This document shows positions 26,331-34,730 of a stretch of 40,223 bases of DNA, piece after piece. Location: the NCBI GenBank assembly GCA_003225005.1, contig QIAN01000211.1:1-40223 (forward strand). Direction: 5' to 3'. Each line of letters starts with the position of its first letter. Within the stretch, counting starts at the first letter, position 1. The position numbers and the translations under genes are program-made. Below the pieces are notes generated by a model. That model searched no databases and was not told the DNA's origin. It worked only from the letters and a program-made list of their open reading frames with translations. Source of the DNA: Acidobacteriota bacterium. GTDB taxonomy: Bacteria > Acidobacteriota > Terriglobia > Terriglobales > Acidobacteriaceae.

Positions 26331-26430
26331 CCACGAAGGACACTAAGGAACACGAAGCATGAGAGCCCTTCGTGTTCCTTAGTGTCCTCTGGTGGTTTTC
26401 CTCTGTGATCCTCTGTGCCCTCTGTGGTTG
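26331..26430. repeat. Long inverted repeat plus CCTCTGTG-type tandem repeats
   Basis: Two perfectly complementary 21-base arms (26337-26357 and 26368-26388) are separated by 10 bases, with an outer CCAC/GTGG pair (26331-26334 and 26392-26395). The arms contain GGACACTAAGGAACACGAAG. Just after them come three related units at about 26400-26428 (CCTCTGTG, CCTCTGTG, CCTCTGTGG). This is the style of dispersed intergenic repeats. It sits between the DedA start and the small gene at 26500. Confidence 0.8.
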
Positions 26431-26499
26431 AGGGTGTCGAGATCAGAGTTCAGTGTACTGGAAATCGGCCGGTGGATCAGGGCTCCGCTCAGAAGTCGC

Positions 26500-26724
26500 T
26501 TAGAACGAGCCTTCCTGGGTAAACGTGTACCCCGGCAGCCCCGCGCCTTGAGCGCTCTTAGCCACTTTGATCCGAACGGTCGGCGCATCGGGCGCGGTGA
26601 TGCCGGCTGGCCGCAACATGGCATACTGACTGAACACTTCGCTGTAGACCTTAGTGACGAGGTAATCCTGGCCGTCGGTGTCGTTGCGCCACACTTGCCC
26701 AAGTTGGATGGAGTTCACAGCCAC
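26500..26724 (-). CDS. Small hypothetical protein
   Basis: A 74-residue protein starting with GTG at 26724 (AAGGA about 8 bases upstream). The sequence reads VAVNSIQLGQVWRNDTDGQD, then YLVTKVYSEVFSQYAML and a strand VRIKVAKS, ending QEGSF. The regular beta-strand-like alternation and the ribosome site suggest a real gene, possibly a small barrel or KOW/SH3-like fold, but I know no function. No partner gene is evident. Confidence 0.55.
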   Translation of the reverse strand: MAVNSIQLGQVWRNDTDGQDYLVTKVYSEVFSQYAMLRPAGITAPDAPTVRIKVAKSAQGAGLPGYTFTQEGSF

Positions 26725-27092
26725 GATAGCGTCCTTGCAGTTGAAGGATTGCTCTCAGCCTACCCGTTCAATCCCAGCCCGTCAATTGGCCGACCAGTTA
26801 CCCCAGTTACCGAGGACAGTCCTGGCCGACTGCCGGGGTCCGCCTCCCGGTCGGGTGTGGTCGTCCAAGACTGAGGGCAAATCGGGAATCGAAAATCGAA
26901 AAATTGCTGTTTCTTCTGCTCTGCTAAAATATGGCCCTCATGCCCCGTGGCACAGCTCCGCGCCGACCCGCTCGCACCGGACGTCAAGATCGTGTGGCGC
27001 GGGCGCCCTCGCCCGTGAGAACTCGCCCGCAGCCAGATCGAGGTAGAGACAGTCGGGGGGCCGCTCCCGCTCCTCCGAGCCGAGGCAAAGCC
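26725..27092. other. Intergenic region before endonuclease III
   Basis: About 370 bases between divergent genes. It contains a 9-base tandem duplication CCAGTTACC (26794-26811) and an A/T-rich stretch around 26885-26930 (AATCGAAAATCGAAAAATTG), then TAAAAT near 26926 as a possible -10. Part of it (26931 on) is open in the nth frame, but codes only a low-complexity Arg/Pro run. Confidence 0.4.
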
Positions 27093-27836
27093 GTGGTCGC
27101 AACCAAGGCTGGCTCAACCATGAAAGCCGGATCGTCAAAGGCTGCCAAGAGCAAAGCCTACAATCCCGTCGCGCCTGACCGTATCGCAGAAATTCTCAAG
27201 CACCTCGACCAACTCTACCCTGACGTGACTTGTGCGCTGACCCATACTAGCGCCTGGGAGTTGCTGGTCGCGACCATCCTCTCTGCCCAGTCAACGGACA
27301 TCAATGTGAACCGCGTCACGCCTGAGCTGTTTCGAAAATATCCCACCGTCGAAGCGTTTGCTGCCCTGGAACCAGAACAGCTTCAACCCGACGTCCGCTC
27401 CACCGGCTTCTTCCGAAACAAGTCGAAATCGGTCGTGGGCGCGGCCCGGAAAATCGTCGGAGACTTCGGCGGGCAGGTTCCCTTGAATATGAAGGATCTG
27501 CTTACCCTTCCCGGAGTCGCTCGCAAGACCGCAAACGTAGTCCTGGGCACGTGGTTCAAGATCGCCGAAGGAGTTGTGGTCGACACGCACGTCACCCGCA
27601 TTGCACGCCGCCTGGAGCTCACGAAACAGACCGACCCGCAAAAAATCGAGCAGGACCTGATGCGCATTATTCCCCGCGAGAGGTGGATTCTGTTCGCCCA
27701 CCAGCTCATCTGGCACGGACGTAAGTTGTGCTTCGCTCGCACGCCCAAGTGCGTGGATTGCCTGCTTGAAAAAATCTGCCATGCCGCAGACAAGAGCTGG
27801 AGCACGGTGGAAATCCATAAGAACGCGAAACCGTAA
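27093..27836 (+). CDS. nth: Endonuclease III (DNA glycosylase/AP lyase)
   Basis: A 247-residue base-excision-repair enzyme that removes oxidised pyrimidines and cuts at abasic sites. The helix-hairpin-helix is LLTLPGVARKTANVVLG with catalytic Lys145. Asp164 in VVDTHVTRIARRL is the second catalytic residue. The C-terminal 4Fe-4S cluster loop has Cys spacing C-x6-C-x2-C-x5-C (CFARTPKCVDCLLEKIC). I chose GTG 27093 because GAGG lies 7 bases upstream. The frame is open back to an ATG at 26931, which would add about 54 Arg/Pro-rich residues; that start has no ribosome site and overlaps a possible -10. The short Lys/Ala-rich lead before the fold is mildly unusual. Confidence 0.93.
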   Translation: MVATKAGSTMKAGSSKAAKSKAYNPVAPDRIAEILKHLDQLYPDVTCALTHTSAWELLVATILSAQSTDINVNRVTPELFRKYPTVEAFAALEPEQLQPDVRSTGFFRNKSKSVVGAARKIVGDFGGQVPLNMKDLLTLPGVARKTANVVLGTWFKIAEGVVVDTHVTRIARRLELTKQTDPQKIEQDLMRIIPRERWILFAHQLIWHGRKLCFARTPKCVDCLLEKICHAADKSWSTVEIHKNAKP

Positions 27837-27925
27837 GCGCGGCGGAGGGCCTATGTAATCTTCGCCGTGCCCGTCACACACTGCGCTCTGCTAAACTTTC
27901 TGCTTGATTTCGAGGCATCCCGATT

Positions 27926-29917
27926 ATGCGCACTTTTTCACTCTTTGCTATGGTCATACTCATGAGCATCGTCGTCCTTGAAAGCACGGCCTCCGCCCAG
28001 ACCCTTCCCGCGCCCCAGGCCGTCACCGATCCCAAGCAAATCAAGAGCACGCCCAATGCCCAGGTTGAGCCCAAGAGCCTGACCATCGAGAAGCTCTATA
28101 TGACGCGCCAGGTGGGCCGGCCGACGTGGTCGCCCGACGGCCAGAGCATCGCCTTCATCTCGAACATGAGCGGACGCAACAACATCTGGACCGTTCCTGC
28201 CGATGGTGGATGGCCGGTGCAGCTCACCATCAGCGACCAGCGCCAGTCTTCGCCCGCCTGGTCGCCCGATGGCAAATGGATCGCTTATCAGTCCGATTAC
28301 GATGGCGACGAGCAGTGGGATATTTTTCTGGTCTCGCCGAAGACTGGGAGAGTGGTTAACCTAACACAAACTCGCGAGATCGCTGAACTCGATCCCACGT
28401 GGTCGCCCGACGGCCGATACCTGGCATACGAAGTGAAACCAAAAACATCCGCGGCCTACGAGATCGACGTCTACGACATGCTCATGCGTGAGGTGAAGCA
28501 CATCACCACCGGCACGCCCCAGGATAAACGCAACTCAAATCCCATTTGGTCGAAAGATGGCAAGTACATCGTCTACACGCAGGAGCAGGCTAAGGGGACC
28601 GATTCGAATATTTTTATCGCCAACGTTGCTGCCGCTACGAGCACATTGCTGACCCCGCATGAAGGCGAGCAGATTTACTCCGCCGACGACATCTCGCCAG
28701 ACGGCAAGCACGTGCTCATTACCTCGAATGCAGGGAACGGTTATGACAACGTTGGGTTGCTCGACGTCGCGACCAAGAAAGTCTCGTGGCTGACCAAGGA
28801 CAAGTGGGAAATCAGCGGCGGAGAGTTCTCACCCGACGGCAGGCGGATCACTTTCACCGCCAACGTCGACGGCAATGAAGACATTTACTTGCACGAGCTT
28901 GCGCTGGGCAAGTCCGCCGTTCTACCGATTCCGAAAGGTCTGAACGAGCCCGCTGGCGGGCACTCTGCCTTTACCAGAGACGGTTCACGCCTGCTCTATT
29001 ACCACAACGGGCCCACCGCTCCGGGGGATTTGTGGGTGTATGCGCTGGCGACCGGCAAGTCGCATCCCGTAACGCATTCCCTCGTGGCGGGGGTGCGCTC
29101 GGAAGACATGGTCGAGCCCTATCTGGTGCACTATCCCAGCCGCGACGGCAAGTGGACGATTTCTGCTTTCCTCTACGTGCCGTTCAACATGGCCCGCAAC
29201 GGACAGAACGCCGCGATCGTCTATATCCACGGCGGTCCAACCGCGCAAACGCTTAACTCGTTCAACCGTTTCGTCCAGTACGCGGTGAATCAGGGTTACA
29301 TGGTGCTCGCCCCCAACTATCGCGGCTCAACCGGATACGGAAAGGAATTCCAGCAGGCAAATCTGTTCGATATGGGCGGCGGTGATTTGCAGGACGTACT
29401 CGCCGGCGTCGATTGGATCAAGCAGACGAGTCACCTCGATGCCAAGAAGATCGCAGTCATGGGCGGAAGCTACGGCGGATATCTCAGCATGATGTCGGTA
29501 ACAAAAGCGCCGGAGGTTTGGGCCGCTGGCGTTCCTATCGTGCCGTTTGTGAACTGGTTCACGGAAATCGAGAACGAAGACCCGGTGCTGCAGCAGTCTG
29601 ATCTCGCCACCATGGGCGACGTGGTGAAGAACAAGGCGCTCTACGAAGAGCGCTCGCCTATCAATTTCATCGATCACATCAAAGCACCGCTGCTGTTGCT
29701 GGCGGGAGGACACGATCCGCGCTGCCCCAAGTCGGAGACGCAGCAGGTTGTCGACGCCATTAAGAAGCGCGGCGGCACGGTCGATTACAAGATCTACGAG
29801 AACGAAGGTCATGGCTTCGCGCGTGTGGAAAATCAGATCGACGCATATAAGCGCGTCGCGGATTTTCTCGAAGCGCACGTGCCGCCCGCGGATTGTAGTT
29901 GCACGGTGAACGAGTGA
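27926..29917 (+). CDS. S9 family peptidase (prolyl oligopeptidase type), secreted
   Basis: A 663-residue exported serine peptidase. A signal peptide (MRTFSLFAMVILMSIVVLESTASAQ) precedes a beta-propeller built from TolB/PD40-like repeats, each with a WSPDG or FSPDG turn (about residues 60-350). The C-terminal alpha/beta hydrolase has nucleophile Ser515 (GGSYGG), Asp597 (GGHDPRCPKSE) and His629 (ENEGHGF). It cleaves short peptides, as in the dipeptidyl/acylaminoacyl group, probably in the periplasm for peptide scavenging. The gene is intact, with no operon partners. Confidence 0.93.
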   Translation: MRTFSLFAMVILMSIVVLESTASAQTLPAPQAVTDPKQIKSTPNAQVEPKSLTIEKLYMTRQVGRPTWSPDGQSIAFISNMSGRNNIWTVPADGGWPVQLTISDQRQSSPAWSPDGKWIAYQSDYDGDEQWDIFLVSPKTGRVVNLTQTREIAELDPTWSPDGRYLAYEVKPKTSAAYEIDVYDMLMREVKHITTGTPQDKRNSNPIWSKDGKYIVYTQEQAKGTDSNIFIANVAAATSTLLTPHEGEQIYSADDISPDGKHVLITSNAGNGYDNVGLLDVATKKVSWLTKDKWEISGGEFSPDGRRITFTANVDGNEDIYLHELALGKSAVLPIPKGLNEPAGGHSAFTRDGSRLLYYHNGPTAPGDLWVYALATGKSHPVTHSLVAGVRSEDMVEPYLVHYPSRDGKWTISAFLYVPFNMARNGQNAAIVYIHGGPTAQTLNSFNRFVQYAVNQGYMVLAPNYRGSTGYGKEFQQANLFDMGGGDLQDVLAGVDWIKQTSHLDAKKIAVMGGSYGGYLSMMSVTKAPEVWAAGVPIVPFVNWFTEIENEDPVLQQSDLATMGDVVKNKALYEERSPINFIDHIKAPLLLLAGGHDPRCPKSETQQVVDAIKKRGGTVDYKIYENEGHGFARVENQIDAYKRVADFLEAHVPPADCSCTVNE

Positions 29918-30125
29918 CGCGACCGAAAGCCTGGGCAGATTCGGCCGTGTTCCATACTCGTCCGTTTCTTCGACCGAGGGCTTCCCGCCACATCTTGATC
30001 AGATGCAGCATCGCTCCAGTCGACGACCCCTCGAGCCACCGACCTCATAAGCTCGGCGCGTGGAACACTATCAGTCTTGGAGAATTTCTCAAATTAGGCA
30101 TTGCAAGAGCTATGATTAACCCTCC

Positions 30126-31955
30126 ATGGCCTCCGGTTTAGCTCCAGTTTCGCGAAGAAGATTTCTCCAGTCGGCCACCTTGGTCACTGCGGGGATTGTG
30201 GCTCCCACCCCATGGCTGCGAGGAACGCTCGCTCAAGCCTCGCCGCCGCCCCTTGCACAATTTGACTACGGCGATGTCGTGTTGGCCAGTGATCTGCACC
30301 AGAAGCAACTCGCAGCCACGCACGCCGTACTGATGGGACTGAGCGACGACAGCCTGCTGAAACCCTTCCGCGAGATGAGTGGGATGCCCGCCCCCGGCGA
30401 GGATTTAGGGGGTTGGTATCACCACGATCCAAACTACGACTGGCATACTTTTGATGCGGGTTTTGCTCCAGCAGCAACTTTCGGTCAGTGGATATCAGCA
30501 CTAGCACGCCATTACGCAATTACGCAAGATCCCAAAACGCGCGACAAAGTTTTGCGCCTGAACGGCTTATACGCGCAGACGATCTCCGGATCTTTCTACG
30601 AAAACAACCGTTTCCCCACCTACTGCTACGACAAGCTGGTCTGTGGGCTGATCGATTCACACAACTATGTTGGTGATCCTCAGGCGATTCCGATTCTTGA
30701 GCGCACTACTGACACGGCGTTGCCACATTTTCCCAAGAAGGCCGTGGAACACGGAAAAGCTTGGCGGCCGAACAAAGATGAGAGCTGGACGTGGGATGAA
30801 TCCTTTACCATCTCGGAAAACCTCTTTCTGGCATATCAGCGCGGCGCCGGGGAGCGGTATCGTGAATTGGGACGGCAGTATCTCGATGATGAGTACTACG
30901 ATCCGCTCTCGGAGGGGCACGACGTACTCGCCGGCAGACATGCTTACAGTCACGTGAATTCGTTATGTTCGGCCATGCAGGCGTATCTGACTTTGGGAAG
31001 CGCGAAACACCTGCGGGCCGCAACCAATGCTTTCGAAATGCTCTCCAAGCAGAGTTTCGCCACCGGAGGCTGGGGCCCTGGCGAGATGCTCCGCGATCTC
31101 AACAGTGAAGAAGTGGCGGCCAGCCTGACCGAGAGCCATAGCAGCTTTGAAACGCCGTGTGGCTCATATGCCCACTTCAAGCTGACGCGTTATCTACTGC
31201 GAGTTACGCGCGACTCGCGATATGGGGACAGCATGGAACGCGTGATGTACAACACAATTTTGGGTGCGAAGCCGTTGCAGGCAGATGGGAGAACCTTTTA
31301 TTACTCCGACTACAACTTCCAGGGGCGGAAGGTCTACTCGGAACATCGCTGGCCATGCTGCTCGGGCACGCTGCCACAGGTGGAGGCGGACTATCGAATC
31401 AACTCCTATTTCCGCGACTCGCGGGGTGTGTACATAAACCTGTACATCCCCTCGACACTGCGATGGACGCAAGACGGGGCCCAAGTGGAACTTACACAAA
31501 AGGGCAAGTATCCGTTCGACAGCGGAGTGCACTTCGATCTAAAGACGTCGCAAGCGCGAGAGTTCGCGATCAATTTCCGGATTCCGCAATGGGCGGAGGG
31601 TGCCACGATTTCGGTAAACGGGCGTCGCCCGCAGACACCGACGACCTCTGGAGCTTTTGTATCAATTCATCGCCGATGGGACAGTGGCGACCGCGTCGAG
31701 TTGGAGCTGCCGATGACGATGCGGCTCGAACCGATCGATCCACAACACCCGCGCACGGTGGCGTTACTATTCGGCCCGCTGGTGTTGTTCGCGATCACGG
31801 CTACACGACCGGCAGTGACGGGTGCGGAATTGCTGGGAGCGAGCAGAGTGGATCAGCGGACATGGCAAATCAAAACCATCAGCGGCCCGATCAAGATGCT
31901 TCCCTTTACCGAGATCGAGGAAGAGCAGTATTCGACCTACCAGCTGGTCACGTAG
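30126..31955 (+). CDS. GH127-like glycoside hydrolase (beta-L-arabinofuranosidase / DUF1680), Tat-exported
   Basis: A 609-residue enzyme with a twin-arginine signal (VSRRRFLQSATLVTAG). An (alpha/alpha)6 barrel follows and then C-terminal beta domains. The GH127 signs are the Zn-thiolate residues: Glu and Cys in SFETPCGSY, and the Cys pair in HRWPCCSGTLPQ, where one Cys is the unusual nucleophile of the family. LNGLYAQTISG and DAGFAPAATFGQWISALARHY fit the barrel. It likely removes arabinofuranose from plant or glycoprotein sugars. A TATGAT at 30111-30116 sits only 10 bases before the ATG and no ribosome site is seen, so the message may be leaderless. The truncated GH3 gene follows after 32 bases. 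Confidence 0.88.
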   Translation: MASGLAPVSRRRFLQSATLVTAGIVAPTPWLRGTLAQASPPPLAQFDYGDVVLASDLHQKQLAATHAVLMGLSDDSLLKPFREMSGMPAPGEDLGGWYHHDPNYDWHTFDAGFAPAATFGQWISALARHYAITQDPKTRDKVLRLNGLYAQTISGSFYENNRFPTYCYDKLVCGLIDSHNYVGDPQAIPILERTTDTALPHFPKKAVEHGKAWRPNKDESWTWDESFTISENLFLAYQRGAGERYRELGRQYLDDEYYDPLSEGHDVLAGRHAYSHVNSLCSAMQAYLTLGSAKHLRAATNAFEMLSKQSFATGGWGPGEMLRDLNSEEVAASLTESHSSFETPCGSYAHFKLTRYLLRVTRDSRYGDSMERVMYNTILGAKPLQADGRTFYYSDYNFQGRKVYSEHRWPCCSGTLPQVEADYRINSYFRDSRGVYINLYIPSTLRWTQDGAQVELTQKGKYPFDSGVHFDLKTSQAREFAINFRIPQWAEGATISVNGRRPQTPTTSGAFVSIHRRWDSGDRVELELPMTMRLEPIDPQHPRTVALLFGPLVLFAITATRPAVTGAELLGASRVDQRTWQIKTISGPIKMLPFTEIEEEQYSTYQLVT

Positions 31956-31987
31956 ATGCGGTGACTTTTTCGTCGATCCATTCCATC

Positions 31988-32533
31988 ATGAGACCAACAG
32001 CCATGCCTAATCGGAAGCTGCTATCGGCAATTATCTTCCTGTCTTTCATTCCGTTGCACGTCGCGCAAACAGGGCGTCCATCAAGAGTAGAAGTGGAAAA
32101 GCGGGTCGATTCGATCCTCAGCAAGATGACGCAAGAGGAAAAAATCGAGATCATCGGGGGCATCAATGACTTCTACACTCGCCCCATTCCGCGGCTTGGT
32201 ATCCCCTCTCTCAGAATGTCCGACGGTCCCATGGGCGTTCACGACTACGGCTTGACGACTGCATATCCTGCGGGCATCGCGCTGGCAGCTTCGTGGGATG
32301 TCGACCTCGCGCAGCGGATCGGCTCCGCCATGGGCAGAGATGCCCGTGCGCGTGGCGTGCATTTCGTTCTCGCTCCAGGCATGAACATCTACCGCGCACC
32401 TATGAATGGCCGCAACTTCGAATATTTCGGAGAAGATCCTTTCCTGGCATCGAGAATGGCGGTATCGGTGATCAAGGGAATCCAGGGGCAACGCGTCATC
32501 GCGACCGCAAAGCATTTCCCGTCGCGGTTGTAG
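31988..32533 (+). pseudogene. Truncated GH3 beta-glucosidase (N-terminal fragment)
   Basis: From the ATG at 31988 (or 32003) the frame gives a signal peptide (AIIFLSFIPLHVAQ) and the start of a GH3 (alpha/beta)8 domain: VDSILSKMTQEEKIEII, IPSLRMSDGPMGVHDYG, HFVLAPGMNIYRAPMNGRNFEYFGEDPFL, and VIATAKHF. Right at AKHF, where the enzyme would normally go on for several hundred residues including the catalytic Asp, it breaks into sequence from another gene read backwards and stops at PSRL. About 180 residues remain, so it cannot be active. It probably formed an operon with the GH127 gene before the break. Confidence 0.85.
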
Positions 32534-33418
32534 TCGCCGACCGCAATCCCCATGGCAGCTTGTTCGCGCCCTTCGTCATTCAAAGCGAACCCTGAGAGAT
32601 AGCTGACATCTTCAAATGTCCCGTCATGCTTATTGCGGTAAAGATATTTCAGCACGGAGTCGTTGGCGACCAGCAATCAAGCCAACCGTCGTTGTCCACA
32701 TCAACAAAGACCGGCGCCAGGGCGTAGTAACCCCTGGGGTCGGAAACGCCGGCCTTCACACTAACGTCGGTAAAGGTCCCATTGCCGTTGTTGTGAAACA
32801 AATGATCGCTCTCGCCCGGCAATCCGCGCGGGCCGCACATCACCGTGACCCCGCGAAACTGACAGAATCCGGGCGGCACGCCGCCTTTGCCGGCGAGTGG
32901 CGGATTGTCGGGATCGAATTTCGCGTAGCCGGAAACAAAGAGATCAAGAAAGCCATCGCGGTCGTAATCGCCCCAGGTTGCGCCCGCGGGGGAGCTTCTT
33001 TGCCCTTGAGTGCGGGAAAGGTAGAACCATTCAAAAGATAAATGTCGAGCCATCCATCGTTGTCGTAGTCGAGCAGGGCGACCCCGGATCCCGGCGTCTC
33101 TAGAATCGTGGTCTTCTCCGGAGTGCCGGCCTTATGGTGAAACTTATCCAGGCCAGCCGCGTGGGTGATATCAGAGAAGATAACGGGTGCGTTATCGAGA
33201 AAGCCGCCGGCCGTAATAGGACGCGACAACGCATCCTTGACTGGAGCGTGCGCCACGCCGGTGCTCATCCCGGTCTGCTGACCCGGAATATCTGCGGGTT
33301 CCGCCTGCTGTGCAAGTAGGGGGCCAACAAGCAGCGTGAACGAGATGGTTCGGATTGCGACGAACCGGGCAATCAGCCAGCAACGAAAGGCACATTGGCT
33401 GGAAACCCACAATGACAT
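32515..33418 (-). pseudogene. Decayed CRTAC1-type VCBS/FG-GAP repeat protein
   Basis: Read right to left: a signal peptide (RTISFTLLVGPLLAQQ), then VIFSDITHAAGLDKFHHKAG and VALLDYDNDGWLDIYLLNGSTFPALKGKEAPPRA in one frame. Near 32990 the frame changes to SPAGATWGDYDRDGFLDLF, VMCGPRGLPGESDHLFHNN and VFVDVDNDGWLD. A one-base loss near 32674 moves it to the third frame (LVANDSVLKYLYRNKHDG, GFALNDEGREQAAMGIAVGDYNRDG), which ends at the GH3 junction at 32515-32520. The DxDxDG calcium loops of FG-GAP/VCBS repeats are clear. Part of the first repeats is missing at 32990, and the 3' end including the ASPIC/UnbV region is gone. Confidence 0.82.
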
Positions 33419-33803
33419 TAGAGACCGACTGCGCCCTCGAGCATACGAAATCTTCTCATACGGCTGCTCCAAGGTCCACCCCGATTGGAAGGGCTGTCTT
33501 CAAGATCGGAAGAAGGATCTGATTAAGCAGGTGCGGACTGGAAGGGGAGCTGCTATCAATTCGACCTGTGGGAAGGATAAACGTGTCGGTCAGCGTGGCA
33601 TCTGTTTCCCCGAACGGCTTCACGCTCACCACCGATTCGGGACACGTGCTGCACCCGGCTACGATGACGCTTTCGGCTAATGCCGCCGCAAACCTTGGCA
33701 TGGTAGAGACCTAGCTTGTTAGTTTCGGAAGTGCACAACGTATCGGGATGGACTCTTTCGGTCTTCTAGTGAGAAGCGGTAGCGATCACATCTCTACGGT
33801 AGA
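33419..33803. other. Gene-poor stretch between CRTAC1 remnant and hemD
   Basis: About 385 bases with no gene I can support. A minus-strand frame at 33456-33701 contains ESVVSVKPFGETDATLTDTF, which has a plausible beta-strand look and could be a small remnant of a secreted protein, but has no start signal and no recognisable family. It should also contain the CRTAC1 promoter. Confidence 0.4.
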
Positions 33804-34730
33804 TCACGGTTTGCCATGTGCTGATGAACACCCAACGCTTTTGACAAGGGCATCGACCAGTCCCGGGATGGTGTACTGCTTCGCTTCGATATGCACGGGG
33901 AAGCCGAGCTCATGCAGCGTTGCTGAAGTGATCGGCCCAATAGAAGCGAATTGGACGCCATCGATCCAGGTGTGGTGCGGGCTCCCCCACCCGCGAGACC
34001 GTTGATGATGGACGGTTGGCTGGAGTGAGCTTCCTCCGAGCAGCGCCACAAAGTTACGAACTGTCGAAGAGCTCGTAAACGTAATTACATTAGGCCGCCT
34101 CGAATTTTTAAGCGCACCGCGCAGCCGGGAGCGTGAAGATCGAGGCACGACGGTCTCGTAGGCTTCGACTACATCGACATGCGCTCCAGCTTGGCGCAAT
34201 TCGCGCGGAATCACATCGCGGGCAATCTTGGCACGAATCAGCAGCACGCGCTTCCCTTTGACACGCCGTCGCAGGCTGCGGACCACAGACTCGGCGACAT
34301 ACTCCCGCGGAACGACTTCAACCTTGATGCCGCGTTGTTCGATAGCCCGTTTTGTGGCCGGACCGATGGCGGCGACCCGCAAGCGTTTTGACCGTGAAGT
34401 CTCAGCGGGTAAAGGCGTATTCTGCTTTCTGCTTTGGGCACGACGGAAGTCGTGCCCTTCCCCAAGCCCTGCGCGGCCGCCTTTCAGCTTACCGAGTCGC
34501 TCCCACATCGCTTCAACGCCGTTGACGCTGGTGAGGATAAGCCAATCGTACTCCCCTAGACTTTTGAGCGCCTTGTCTAACGGCTTGAAAGATCGCGGCT
34601 GGCGAATTTCGATAAATGGAATCTCGATTACGTGCGCGCCCTGTTTGCGCAATTCGGCCGACAGCCCGCTCGCCTGATGTCGCGCTCGACCGACGAGCAC
34701 TCGTACCCCAGAAAGTAGGCGCCGGTTCAT
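33804..34730 (-). CDS. hemD: Uroporphyrinogen-III synthase with two in-frame insertions
   Basis: Cyclises hydroxymethylbilane to uroporphyrinogen III. The 308-residue product has the two-lobed HemD fold: VLVGRARHQASGLSAEL and YDWLILTSVNGVEAMWERL in lobe 1, VLLIRAKIARDVIPRELRQAG, VEAYETVVP and NVITFTSSSTVRNFV in lobe 2, ending in HIEAKQYTIPGLVDAL. Usual length is about 250-270; the excess is two insertions. Residues 85-115 (including GEGHDFRRAQS) are coded by a palindrome; residues 236-258 (PTVHHQRSRGWGSPHHTW) are a second unrelated stretch. The frame is kept in both. It is the last gene of the haem operon and overlaps the PaiB-like stop by 4 bases. Confidence 0.88.
   Translation of the reverse strand: MNRRLLSGVRVLVGRARHQASGLSAELRKQGAHVIEIPFIEIRQPRSFKPLDKALKSLGEYDWLILTSVNGVEAMWERLGKLKGGRAGLGEGHDFRRAQSRKQNTPLPAETSRSKRLRVAAIGPATKRAIEQRGIKVEVVPREYVAESVVRSLRRRVKGKRVLLIRAKIARDVIPRELRQAGAHVDVVEAYETVVPRSSRSRLRGALKNSRRPNVITFTSSSTVRNFVALLGGSSLQPTVHHQRSRGWGSPHHTWIDGVQFASIGPITSATLHELGFPVHIEAKQYTIPGLVDALVKSVGCSSAHGKP
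34436..34457. repeat. Palindromic element inside hemD
   Basis: A perfect 9-bp stem, GGGCACGAC (34436-34444) with GTCGTGCCC (34449-34457), and loop GGAA. It lies in the first extra segment of HemD (roughly 34386-34478). Read on the coding strand it gives the residues GHDFRRA. It resembles dispersed palindromic repeats of REP/RPE type. Confidence 0.7.

Noticed and set aside
31157..32002. Upstream part of a 458-codon plus-strand frame ending in GH3
   Set aside because: The portion before 31988 is another frame of the GH127 gene; only the part from 31988 shows GH3 sequence.
33456..33701. Minus-strand frame with GETDATLTDTF
   Set aside because: No start signal and no recognisable domain; kept only as a possible remnant.
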